Part shown: piece by piece, positions 54,801-62,500 of the stretch
Layout of the letters: each line of letters opens with the position of its first letter
Numbering within the stretch: the stretch's first letter is position 1
Assembly: GCF_017377395.1 (NCBI RefSeq)
Contig: NZ_CP061800.1
Location: forward strand, 248,001 to 312,000
Source: Desulfonema magnum
GTDB lineage: Bacteria; Desulfobacterota; Desulfobacteria; Desulfobacterales; 4be13
Direction of reading: 5' to 3'
DNA: 64,000 nucleotides
Position numbers and translations under genes: made by a program
The notes under the pieces: model-generated
What the model was told of the DNA's origin: nothing
What the model saw: the letters and a program-made list of their open reading frames with translations, nothing else
Database searches by the model: none

Positions 54801-54891
54801 GGTAGTCCTGCACAAGTAGTGATGAATGAGATTCAGTGTCCTGACAACCGGGGAACTGAACGGGATTCATCACTACCTTTGCAGGACTACC
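54801..54891. repeat. inverted repeat upstream of the first channel gene
   Basis: GGTAGTCCTGCACAAGTAGT and GATGAAT (54801-54826) face ATTCATCACTACCTTTGCAG and GACTACC (54866-54891). It lies immediately before the channel gene start at 54916, could form a strong hairpin in the leader, and overlaps an in-frame upstream ATG at 54826. Confidence 0.6.
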
Positions 54892-54915
54892 CAGAATATT
54901 ATAAATTCCCATCTG

Positions 54916-57051
54916 ATGAAAAAAACATTACTGATCATTCTTTCATCCTTTATTATATCTGGTCTGATTATTATTTTTTTCTTATGGTTCTCAGATTCCG
55001 CTTTCAGAAAAGAAGAAATTTATATTGCCGCGGCCGTCCCTCTGAGCGGAAATCACCGTTCAGAAGGTCGTGCAATGCTGAACGGGATTAAGCTGTATCT
55101 GGACAAAGTAAATCACACAGGGGGAATCAACGGAAGAAAGATAAAATTACTTATTTTTAATGATAAAAATCAGATCAGCGCCGCCATAGACGCTGCTTCA
55201 GATATTACAGAGAATGATAAGATACTGCTTGTGCTGGGACATTTTAGCAGTCCCACCTGTCTTGCAGTGGGAAGAATTTATAAAAAAAGCGGCATACCTG
55301 CCATAACCGCATCAGCCACAGCCGAAGATGTTACATTGGCAAACGGTTTATATTTCAGAATAATATCAGGCAACCGCTTTCAGGGAAATTTTATTGCCAC
55401 CTATATCAGCAAATCTTTATATAAAAAATCCGCATGCATTATATTCAGCAAGGACAGATATGGAACTGAACTTGCTGAATATTTTGAAAAAAAAGCCTGT
55501 GATTTGGGAATCAGGATAAAAGGGAAATGGGGCTTTGACGCGAAAAACGGTCATCTGAATAAGGGACTGAATAAAATTATTAACAGCTTAAGAGCCATAA
55601 AAAATCCGGGAATAATCTTTGTCGCGGCCCAGGGTGACGAAGGAGCCAGGATTGTCACCACATTAAAACATGCAGGAGCGAATTACGCCATTATCGGTTC
55701 GGATGCGTTTGCGACAGATGCGTTTACTCAGCGAATCCTTAAATATCCCCAGGAACAGGCGGTCCCCGGACATTTTTCAGATGGCATTTATACGGTATCT
55801 CCGTTCTTAGCTGATATTGCCAACAAAGAAGCTCAGGTTTTCAGACAGGAATTTCTGGATAAATACAATGAGGAACCTTCATGGGTGGCAGCCTGCTATT
55901 ATGATGCCGCACATGTTGCTGTTGAAGCTGTCAGACAATCCAAAAATCGGGAAAATGAGAATATACGAAAGTACCGGAGACAAATCAGAGAACACCTGGA
56001 AAATATGTCTGATCCTGAATATAACTCGGTAAAAGGCATAACCGGAAATATATTTTTTGATAAAAACAGAAATGCTAAGAATTCGCTGTCTGTGGGAATC
56101 TATAAAAAGAATAAGCTGCTTCCGGCATTTTCACAATATCGGCAACTCTTATCTGATGACAGCTCAGATCATAATATTCCCAAAGGTCCTGGTGATGAGA
56201 GCGCAATGATTGTCATTGACGAAAAAGTGATGGTAAAAACCCAGATCGTTTACACGGGAATTGATATTAACGAAATCAGCAAGTTAGATATGAAACGATT
56301 TCGTTGTACCATAGATTTCTACCTCTGGTTTCGTTTTCAGAAGGACTTTGATGATTCCAATATCGTTTTTGTGAATGCAGTGAATCCCATTAAACTGGGT
56401 AAGCCTGTCATGGAGGAGATAATAAGAAATGTCACGATTCGGACATATCGTGTGAAAGCTGATTTTAAAAGTAATTTTAATTTTTATACTTATCCTTTTG
56501 AATGTCAGGTGATACCTGTCAGGTTCCGCCATATTTCCCGGGTCGGAAGCACCCTGTGTTACGTTGCCGATGTTCCGGGATTGCCGTATCTGTACAAAAA
56601 AAATGTCAGAAAAAAAGAGATAAATGCGCTGACTGGCTGGAATATCAGCGAAATATGGGTTTATCAGAATATGATTACCCCTTCTGTTGATGACTCAGAT
56701 GCTTATGATCCTCAGAATCCGATTTCTTATTCTCAGTTCAATGCTGCCATCCGAATAAAAAAACAGGGCATGGATGCTGCTTTAAAAATTTGTTTTCCTT
56801 TTTTTATTATCACTGTGATATTATTTTTAGTTTACTTTGTGCCATCCGACAGAATTGAAATTAAGATATCAATGCTCATGGGTGTTCTGACAACAACTGC
56901 CATTTATCACTCGGAGATCAGATCAGATATACCAGCAGAACATATATTAGCGATTGAATATGCTTTTTTTACAATATACGGAGCAGCAGCAATATTTACC
57001 ATAATATCCCTGATGACTTACAAGCAGCAAAAACAGAGAACCGCTTTATGA
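54916..57051 (+). CDS. Periplasmic binding protein fused to a pentameric ligand-gated ion channel, copy 1 (no M4)
   Basis: 711 residues from ATG 54916 (an in-frame ATG at 54826 lies inside an inverted repeat). Signal/anchor helix (3-22), a LivK-type binding domain (about 33-410; IYIAAAVPLSGNHRSEGRAM, GGINGRKIKLLIFNDKNQ, GHFSSPTCLAVGRIYKKSGI, ITASATAEDVTLANGLYFRI), then a Cys-loop-receptor-like module: beta-sandwich (about 435-605) with FYLWFRFQKDF and YPFECQ at 526 in place of the FPFDxQ loop, pre-M1 SQFNAAIRIKK, M1 (620-645), M2 (647-668, IKISMLMGVLTTTAIYHSEI then SDIP) and M3 (674-702). The protein ends nine residues after M3; helix M4 is missing. Predicted ligand-gated channel of the inner membrane. 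Confidence 0.85.
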   Translation: MKKTLLIILSSFIISGLIIIFFLWFSDSAFRKEEIYIAAAVPLSGNHRSEGRAMLNGIKLYLDKVNHTGGINGRKIKLLIFNDKNQISAAIDAASDITENDKILLVLGHFSSPTCLAVGRIYKKSGIPAITASATAEDVTLANGLYFRIISGNRFQGNFIATYISKSLYKKSACIIFSKDRYGTELAEYFEKKACDLGIRIKGKWGFDAKNGHLNKGLNKIINSLRAIKNPGIIFVAAQGDEGARIVTTLKHAGANYAIIGSDAFATDAFTQRILKYPQEQAVPGHFSDGIYTVSPFLADIANKEAQVFRQEFLDKYNEEPSWVAACYYDAAHVAVEAVRQSKNRENENIRKYRRQIREHLENMSDPEYNSVKGITGNIFFDKNRNAKNSLSVGIYKKNKLLPAFSQYRQLLSDDSSDHNIPKGPGDESAMIVIDEKVMVKTQIVYTGIDINEISKLDMKRFRCTIDFYLWFRFQKDFDDSNIVFVNAVNPIKLGKPVMEEIIRNVTIRTYRVKADFKSNFNFYTYPFECQVIPVRFRHISRVGSTLCYVADVPGLPYLYKKNVRKKEINALTGWNISEIWVYQNMITPSVDDSDAYDPQNPISYSQFNAAIRIKKQGMDAALKICFPFFIITVILFLVYFVPSDRIEIKISMLMGVLTTTAIYHSEIRSDIPAEHILAIEYAFFTIYGAAAIFTIISLMTYKQQKQRTAL

Positions 57052-59351
57052 AAAAAAATCTGCTCATACATCTGCTGTTCATATCTGTCTGTCTGATTGT
57101 GTTCTCTCTGTCGTATATCGTCCCCCGTCTGAAAAAAGAAATTATTTATATTGCGCTTGCAGGACCGATGAGCGGCTCTTATAAAAAATGGGGACAGGAA
57201 ATGTTAAAAGGAAGCCTTCTGTATCTCGATAAAATTCGTAACCAAGGCGGAGGGCCTGAAAACAAAAAAATAGAACTGATTATAACAGACGATCATCGAG
57301 ATGAGCGTACCGCGATAAGAGAGGCTGTCAAACTTGTATCTGAAAACAAGGCATTACTCGTACTCGGACATTCAAGCAGTCCCATTTCAGTTGCCGCGGG
57401 AAACATTTATAAAAAAGGCAAAATACCCGCGATCACCGCATCTGCCACTGCTGAAAGCGTCACCCTTGAAAATGAATGGTATTTCAGAATCATACCCAAC
57501 AACACCATTCAGGCGAATTTTATCGCACATTATATTAGCAGGGCATTAAACGCGACATCGGTAAGCCTCATCTTTGATCAGGACAGTTACGGTGCTTCTC
57601 TTGCAAAAAGTTTTGAAACAGCGGCCAGGGAACTGGGAATCAGTATCAGCATAAAACAGGGATTTGATATAAAAGATCCATATTTGAATAAAGAACTGGC
57701 ACATATTGCAAAGAAAATAGCCGCCACAAATGATCCGGGAATGATATTTTTGGCAACCCACGGGGCCGAAGGGGTCAAACTTGTCAAATTATTAAAAGAT
57801 GAAAATCCGGACACAGCATATTCCATTATCGGTCCTGACTCATTTTCTGCCCGGTCGTTTGTCGAAAGATTCAGTAAATATCCCCGGGAACAGTCATCTC
57901 CCGGACACTATTCAGATGGTATCTATGCAGCATCTCCCTATCTGATGGATATCGGCACTGAAAAAACCTATAATTTCAAACAAGAGTATATTGATAAATA
58001 TAATGAAGCGCCTTCATGGATCGCAGCGTGTTATTATGACGCAATGTATGCTGCCGTCGAGGCCATTAAAAAAGCTGACATTCGGAGCAATAAAAATATA
58101 GCAAATAATCGGAAAAAAATAAGAGATGCTTTGGCAAATTTCCGCACCAACAAACATGCCATCAGAGGCATTACCGGGAATATTTGCTTTAATGCGAATG
58201 GCGATATTGAAAGACCTTATGCAATGGGTTTTTATGATAAGCAACAATTTCGGACTTCGTTTTTTCAATATCAGCAGCCAACCACCTCAAAACCTATTGA
58301 TAAAATTATCAAAAAAATGCTGACAGGTGAATTGATCTCAATTAACGGAAAAATTATGAACAGGGTCCGTGTGGTATATACAGGTATTCACATTAATGAG
58401 GTGAGCAACATACGCGTGAAAAACTCCGGTTATACCATAGATTTTTACCTCTGGTTCCGTTTTCAGGACGATTTTAATGATGCTGATATTGAATTTATAA
58501 ATCTTGTGATTCCGGATAAAAAGGATTCGGACAGCGAACTTGCGGATCTGCTGGATGATCAGCCGATTGTGGATCAGCCGATTATGGAGGAGGTAAAAAA
58601 CGATGTTATCACCCGGGTATATCGTATAAAGGCTGATTTTAAAGCAGAATTTGATTTTCATGATTATCCCTTTGACCATCATATGATCGGTATCAGATTC
58701 CGTCATACTGACCAGACAAGAGATAAACTTATTTATATTCCGGATGAATGGGGAATGCCTCAGTCCTTGGCTCGTTTCATTCCCCGGTTCCGGAGTGAAG
58801 GCAACAAACGAAAAATACCGGTGAGACCTGTCCCCGGATGGAATATAGGGAATGACATATCATTTTACGAGAACAGCATCAGCACAATGTCCACGCTTGG
58901 CAACCCGATCTTTTTTGATGTGCAAAATATAATTACGTTTTCTCAGTTCAACGCGGCCATCCGAATTGAAAGAAAAGGGCTGAATCTGATAAAAAACTTT
59001 GTCCCAATGATCATCATGGCAGTTGTTTTGTGCCTGACCTGCCTTGTTCCGCCGAACCGGCTCGGAACCCGTGTACTGTCCTTTATGCTTATACTGATAT
59101 CAAATGCCGTCTGCCATCGGATACTTTTATCAGGATTACCAGTGGAATATTTACTGACTGTGGAATACGGACTTTTTGCCATGTATTTATTCGTGACGTT
59201 CTCCGTGGGAATATCAATCTTCCTTTATATTCGACACAAACAAGGGCGGGCAATAACATTCCTCAGTTATGCGGAAAAAGTTTTTCATCCTTTTGTTGTT
59301 CTCATTGTTGCCGCATATTTTTATTTTAAATATTTTTCTTTAAAATTATGA
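57048..59351 (+). CDS. Periplasmic binding protein fused to a pentameric ligand-gated ion channel, copy 2 (complete)
   Basis: 767 residues, ATGA overlap with copy 1. N-terminal anchor (3-22, no clear cleavage site), LivK-type domain (about 33-415; IYIALAGPMSGSYKKWGQEM, GHSSSPISVAAGNIYKKGKI, SYGASLAKSFETAARELGIS), then the channel: VYTGIHINEV (about 443), FYLWFRFQDDFNDADIEF, YPFDHH at 540-545 (Pro-loop motif), pre-M1 FSQFNAAIRIERKG, M1 (about 648-668), M2 (about 672-693, RVLSFMLILISNAVCHRILL then GLP), M3 (699-725) and M4 (747-765, FHPFVVLIVAAYFYFKYF). Binding of a small ligand by the attached domain may gate or tune the pore; ligand and ion selectivity are unknown. Confidence 0.88.
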   Translation: MKKNLLIHLLFISVCLIVFSLSYIVPRLKKEIIYIALAGPMSGSYKKWGQEMLKGSLLYLDKIRNQGGGPENKKIELIITDDHRDERTAIREAVKLVSENKALLVLGHSSSPISVAAGNIYKKGKIPAITASATAESVTLENEWYFRIIPNNTIQANFIAHYISRALNATSVSLIFDQDSYGASLAKSFETAARELGISISIKQGFDIKDPYLNKELAHIAKKIAATNDPGMIFLATHGAEGVKLVKLLKDENPDTAYSIIGPDSFSARSFVERFSKYPREQSSPGHYSDGIYAASPYLMDIGTEKTYNFKQEYIDKYNEAPSWIAACYYDAMYAAVEAIKKADIRSNKNIANNRKKIRDALANFRTNKHAIRGITGNICFNANGDIERPYAMGFYDKQQFRTSFFQYQQPTTSKPIDKIIKKMLTGELISINGKIMNRVRVVYTGIHINEVSNIRVKNSGYTIDFYLWFRFQDDFNDADIEFINLVIPDKKDSDSELADLLDDQPIVDQPIMEEVKNDVITRVYRIKADFKAEFDFHDYPFDHHMIGIRFRHTDQTRDKLIYIPDEWGMPQSLARFIPRFRSEGNKRKIPVRPVPGWNIGNDISFYENSISTMSTLGNPIFFDVQNIITFSQFNAAIRIERKGLNLIKNFVPMIIMAVVLCLTCLVPPNRLGTRVLSFMLILISNAVCHRILLSGLPVEYLLTVEYGLFAMYLFVTFSVGISIFLYIRHKQGRAITFLSYAEKVFHPFVVLIVAAYFYFKYFSLKL

Positions 59352-59376
59352 AATATTTCTTTTAACATCTTTTTTT

Positions 59377-59460
59377 TAAGGGAACTTCCAACAAATAAAA
59401 TACCCTGATTTCCTACATTTTCTACATTTCTGGGTATTTTATTTTTTGGAAAATCCCTAA
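59377..59460. mobile_element. palindromic element, AAATAAAATACCC ends
   Basis: TTCCAACAAATAAAATACCC (59386) and GGGTATTTTATTTTTTGGAA (59432-59451) are inverse ends, with outer TTAAGGGA and TCCCTAA. Core TCCTACATTTTCTACATTT differs from the related elements at 21821 and 37027. Confidence 0.65.
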
Positions 59461-59472
59461 CAGAGGGGAAAA

Positions 59473-60423
59473 ATGGAATTAAAAAATATTTTCATGGTGT
59501 TGTTTTTGGCGCTGACATTGAGCCTCATGGGATATCCTGCCATGGCAAGTGAAAGCATTTATATTATTTCTCACGCCGGAGCAGGTGATCCCTTCTGGAA
59601 GGTCGAATTTAAAGGAGCCAGAGCAGCAGCTAATGAAACAGGAGCGACGCTGACGATCCTGGCACCGGAAACACCCAATGACATTGCACAGGAGGCAGAA
59701 CTGCTTAACTCAGCAATCAGGACCAGACCTGCCGGTATTGCCGTAACCATTCCTGATGCAGACAAGTTTTCAGATGCTCTGAAATCAGCCCGTAACAAAG
59801 GCATTCCCGTTATTGCATTTAATGTCCGCCCTGATGACAATGACCGTGTAAAAAATCCTTATCTTGCTTATATCGGCATGGAGGAATATCTGGCCGGCAA
59901 AGTTGCAGGCCAACATGCGTTTCTTTCAGGTAAGATTAACAAACGAGTTGTGGTTATAAACCATCAGACAGGCCATATGGGACTGGAGGCACGATTTAAA
60001 GGAATCTGTGATATCCTTTCATCAAAGGAAATTATTGTGGATAAACTGGATACAAACACTGATCCCCGGAGACTTTTAAAAGATACGCTTGAATATCTTA
60101 AAAAACATAGCGAGGTCAGCGCTGTTTTTTGTCTGGGCCCTTCCTCTTTGCATTTTATCGGAAAACTAATCAAAAAGAAAAAGCTTGATCTTTATTTGTG
60201 CAGCTTTGATATCTCTTCGGATACTTTGAATTTTATCAAACAAGGCGTGGCGGATTTTACGATTGACCAGCAGCCTTATATGCAGGGCTATTTGTCCGTA
60301 AATTTGCTGATACTGGCAGCCCGCTTCAAGATGAGCCCGCCGGATATCAACACCGGGGTCGGAATTATAGACCGCTCCAATGTTGAGGCTGTTGAAAATT
60401 TTGCAAAACAAAATATTCGGTAA
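59473..60423 (+). CDS. Sugar-type periplasmic binding protein (RbsB family)
   Basis: 316 residues. Signal peptide (LFLALTLSLMGYPAMAS, about 10-26), then a Peripla_BP_4 fold: IYIISHAGAGDPFWKVEFKG (about 29-48), ETPNDIAQEAELLNSAIRTR, GIAVTIPDADKFSDALKSAR, GIPVIAFNVRPDD, GMEEYLAGKVAGQHAF, and the hinge-side FTIDQQPYMQGYLSVNLLIL (about 269-288). It belongs with ribose/AI-2-type binding proteins. No permease or ATPase gene is nearby, so it may feed a receptor or channel rather than an ABC importer. Follows the channel pair after a short palindromic element. Confidence 0.88.
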   Translation: MELKNIFMVLFLALTLSLMGYPAMASESIYIISHAGAGDPFWKVEFKGARAAANETGATLTILAPETPNDIAQEAELLNSAIRTRPAGIAVTIPDADKFSDALKSARNKGIPVIAFNVRPDDNDRVKNPYLAYIGMEEYLAGKVAGQHAFLSGKINKRVVVINHQTGHMGLEARFKGICDILSSKEIIVDKLDTNTDPRRLLKDTLEYLKKHSEVSAVFCLGPSSLHFIGKLIKKKKLDLYLCSFDISSDTLNFIKQGVADFTIDQQPYMQGYLSVNLLILAARFKMSPPDINTGVGIIDRSNVEAVENFAKQNIR

Positions 60424-60532
60424 CAAATCCTGCCTGTAAAAACCAAAATCCGATCAGCACGTCAGTCATTATCTTGACAAACAGTGCTGTTCAGCTTATT
60501 GCTTTTCTGACAGTTGGAGAAAGGGGGGAATA

Positions 60533-60985
60533 ATGTTTATAATTCACCAGACAGAATCCGATGATATTCAACCCCATACGTTATGGGCCTTTCAGAAGTC
60601 AACTGACGGACAAATTGACGAGTTGCAAAAAATTTCAGTCATGGGAGATGAGGAAGAAAAAGAAAAAAAAAATCGGATTCTTTGCAAAAATTGCAAGAAC
60701 CCGGTGACTTCGGCCGAAAATATCATGGTAATTAACGGCATGCACAGGCACACATTCAGCAATCCTCATGGTATTGTCTTTGAAATCGCATGTTTTTCCT
60801 CAGCACATGGGTGTGTTAACGGAGGACTTCCCACCGCGGAATTTACATGGTTTGCAGGTTTCAGTTGGCGTTTTTCTTTCTGTTCAAGATGTCATACGCA
60901 TTTAGGATGGCAGTATTTGTCAAAAAGCGGAGAACATTTTTACGGTCTGATTGTGGATAATATAATAGAAGGCACGACAAAATGA
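60533..60985 (+). CDS. Cereblon-like CULT-domain protein
   Basis: 150 residues, no signal peptide. From residue 49 it matches the CULT domain (thalidomide-binding domain of cereblon): zinc pairs Cys51/Cys54 (CKNC) and Cys117/Cys120 (CSRC), HRHTFSNPHGIVFEIACF (71-88, with the NPHG of the human protein), and the three-tryptophan cage Trp106, Trp112 and Trp126 in FTWFAGFSWRF and HLGWQY, ending HFYGLIVDNI. Residues 1-48 are a charged, possibly flexible extension. ATG 60533 follows GAAAGGGGGGAATA. Bacterial CULT proteins exist as stand-alone domains; natural ligand (cyclic imides, uridine-like compounds) and role are unknown. Confidence 0.88.
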   Translation: MFIIHQTESDDIQPHTLWAFQKSTDGQIDELQKISVMGDEEEKEKKNRILCKNCKNPVTSAENIMVINGMHRHTFSNPHGIVFEIACFSSAHGCVNGGLPTAEFTWFAGFSWRFSFCSRCHTHLGWQYLSKSGEHFYGLIVDNIIEGTTK

Positions 60986-61001
60986 AAAGGAAACAGATGG
61001 A

Positions 61002-61265
61002 GTGGACCTGGCAGTGAGAGAGGCGATTTATCGGGCAGTGGAAAAGGAACCTTTTGCGCGGGCATTGAATATGGAACTGATTGACTTGGAAGATGGCCGT
61101 TCTGTTGTGGAAATGACTTATCATCCTGAAAAAATGGATAACATTTATAGCCGTGCCCATGGCGGAGCCATTTTTGCGTTGATTGACGAAGCTTTTGAGA
61201 CTGTCGGGCAGACAGAAGGGACAATTGCCGTGGCCTTGAATGTAAATGCCCAGAAATCCGTATAG
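61002..61265 (+). pseudogene. PaaI/hotdog thioesterase, C-terminally truncated
   Basis: 87 residues of a hotdog-fold thioesterase: VEKEPFARALNMELIDLEDG (about 14-33), EMTYHPEKMDNIYSRAHGGA (about 37-56) with the characteristic HGGAIFALIDEAFE (53-66), and AVALNVNAQKSV where family members continue with a further 45-55 residues of beta sheet. TAG at 61263 cuts the sheet, and no other frame restores it, so the gene is probably broken. GTG 61002 follows AAGGAAACAGATGGA. Convergent with the riboswitch-linked minus-strand unit. Confidence 0.55.
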
Positions 61266-61414
61266 CAGACGGCACATTGCCGATAAATGCCCGGAAAAGA
61301 GTTCCAAAGACCCGGGCACCTTCCTGGTCGCTTTGTACCACATTATATCCGACAATCTCTGCCATGCTGACATTTTTTCCTAATATATTGTCATCTTTAT
61401 TTCCGACATAACCA

Positions 61415-61452
61415 TAAAAAAACAGGCCGCTTTTTTTCAGGCAGCCCGTTTT
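61415..61452 (-). terminator. minus-strand terminator overlapping GEMM-like aptamer 4
   Basis: Minus strand CGGGCTGC and GCGGCCTG (two G-U pairs) form a stem around CCTGAAAAAA-type loop, followed by seven T. The 5' arm is also the 3' strand of the aptamer, so the two folds would compete. Confidence 0.55.
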
Positions 61453-61514
61453 TTTTGAGACTCATGGCTTTCCGTCTTCACCTTACGGTGAATCTGACTT
61501 TATAAAGACAAAGC
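61438..61514 (-). ncRNA. GEMM-like aptamer 4, degenerate, downstream of the PEP-CTERM gene
   Basis: Minus strand: CACC-GTAA-GGTG hairpin with a GNRA loop, then ACGGAAAGCC, GTCTC and GGGCTGCC, in the order of a class I (GEMM) aptamer. The 5' AAACC element is poorly kept (AAAGTCAGATTCACC). Confidence 0.4.
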
Positions 61515-61541
61515 CATTATCTGACCCTGCCTCTGAACGGC

Positions 61542-62114
61542 TTACTTCAAAAACTTTCTCCTGATTCCTGCAAGACTGACCAAGCCGGAACCAAGCAGCC
61601 AGACTGCCCCGGGAATGGGAACAGGGGCCACGTTTTTAGCAATGATCACCATATCATTATGATCCGTATCCCAACCCGGCTGAGTCAGGTCTTCTATGTT
61701 CAGCCTGAATTTATATTCATTGTTCTCATTTTGGAAAATTTTGAAATGGTCGTATCCGTCGCCGTTCATAGATTGGTCACTGTAGTATGTCATTCCGCCA
61801 TTTTCGGGTGTTGAAATATAAAAGCCAAAAGCATCATCTGACATAGGCTCCCATTCCACATCTGGCGGATAATCCGGCCCGCTGAACAGCTGAACAGCAT
61901 CCTGCTCCTGCCCTTTATAGTAATAGCCAAAGCTGTTCTCATCGGCAAAAGCGGCATCTTCCAGTATGAGCTTGAATTGCACTTTGTCCGCACCAGGAGC
62001 CATTGTAAAATATCCCGGGTCCTCAATCTCTGTCCACGTTGCTGCCATCACACTCCCGGTCAGCAGAAAAATACCCAAAACAGAAAATACAAATAATGTT
62101 ATAATTTTTTTCAT
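61542..62114 (-). CDS. PEP-CTERM-type exported protein with DUF4114-like domain
   Basis: 190 residues. Signal peptide (FVFSVLGIFLLTGSVMAA, about 8-25), a beta-rich domain with the DUF4114-like ending FRLNIEDLTQPGWDTDHNDM (about 136-155), then a sorting tail VPIPGAVWLLGSGL (about 165-178) plus a basic end IRRKFLK. The VPxPGAxWLLGSGL tail is the Desulfobacterota form of PEP-CTERM, recognised by exosortase and linked to surface or biofilm-matrix proteins. AAAAAAGGAGAAACATATC precedes the ATG. Its leader carries two or three GEMM-like aptamers, so expression is probably set by a cyclic dinucleotide. Confidence 0.85.
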   Translation of the reverse strand: MKKIITLFVFSVLGIFLLTGSVMAATWTEIEDPGYFTMAPGADKVQFKLILEDAAFADENSFGYYYKGQEQDAVQLFSGPDYPPDVEWEPMSDDAFGFYISTPENGGMTYYSDQSMNGDGYDHFKIFQNENNEYKFRLNIEDLTQPGWDTDHNDMVIIAKNVAPVPIPGAVWLLGSGLVSLAGIRRKFLK

Positions 62115-62199
62115 GATATGTTTCTCCTTTTTTTTACCTAAGACTAAAAATCAAAAACCAAACGCCTTTTCATTCCATTTTCAACTTTTCATTTTCATT

Positions 62200-62275
62200 T
62201 TAGGTAACCCGGCTGTCTCTCATTCAAGACCCGTGGCTTTCCGTCCCCACTTCGCAATGGGTTTGGCTTTGTCTG
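62200..62275 (-). ncRNA. GEMM-I-type cyclic dinucleotide riboswitch aptamer 3
   Basis: Minus strand: AAAGCCAAACC, P2 hairpin CCCATT-GCGA-AGTGGG with GNRA loop, GGGGACGGAAAGCC, ACGGGTCTTG, then GAGACAGCCGGGTTACCT. Order and sequence match the GEMM-I consensus. The base equivalent to position 20 of the Vc2 aptamer is A. Lies 86 bases before the PEP-CTERM gene start. Confidence 0.72.
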
Positions 62276-62303
62276 GTTATTTTTCCCCACCTCCTTTCTT
62301 TGT

Positions 62304-62378
62304 CTTAGGCGGCCCGGCTGTCTCACTGAGACCCGCGGCTTTCCGTCCCCGCCTCACGACGGGTTTGGCTCTTTTCTG
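62304..62378 (-). ncRNA. GEMM-I-type cyclic dinucleotide riboswitch aptamer 2
   Basis: Minus strand: AAAAGAGCCAAACC, P2 hairpin CCCGTC-GTGA-GGCGGG with GNRA loop, GGGGACGGAAAGCC, GCGGGTCTCA, then GAGACAGCCGGGCCGCCTAA. The position equivalent to Vc2 residue 20 is A (AGAGC against AGGGC). Arranged in tandem with aptamer 3, 28 bases apart. Confidence 0.72.
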
Positions 62379-62404
62379 ACAGCGTAATTTTCATTCTTAC
62401 TTTT

Positions 62405-62466
62405 CCGTTTCAGGCAAGCCATGATGTCTTCTTTCCTGGAATCACGACAGGCTTGGTTTTGTCGTG
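62405..62466 (-). ncRNA. GEMM-like aptamer 1, degenerate
   Basis: Minus strand: GACAAAACCAAGCC, hairpin CCTG..GTGA..CAGG with GNRA loop, GGAAAG, then GGCTTGCCTGAAAC. Shares the order of elements with aptamers 2 and 3 but lacks the full GACGGAAAGCC word. Confidence 0.35.
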
Positions 62467-62500
62467 AAACCAAAATGACTTATCATATCAAATCATTTTT

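Noticed and set aside
60861..61373. Minus-strand frames opposite the CULT and thioesterase genes
   Set aside because: They have no ribosome binding site or family features and are antisense to well-supported coding sequence.
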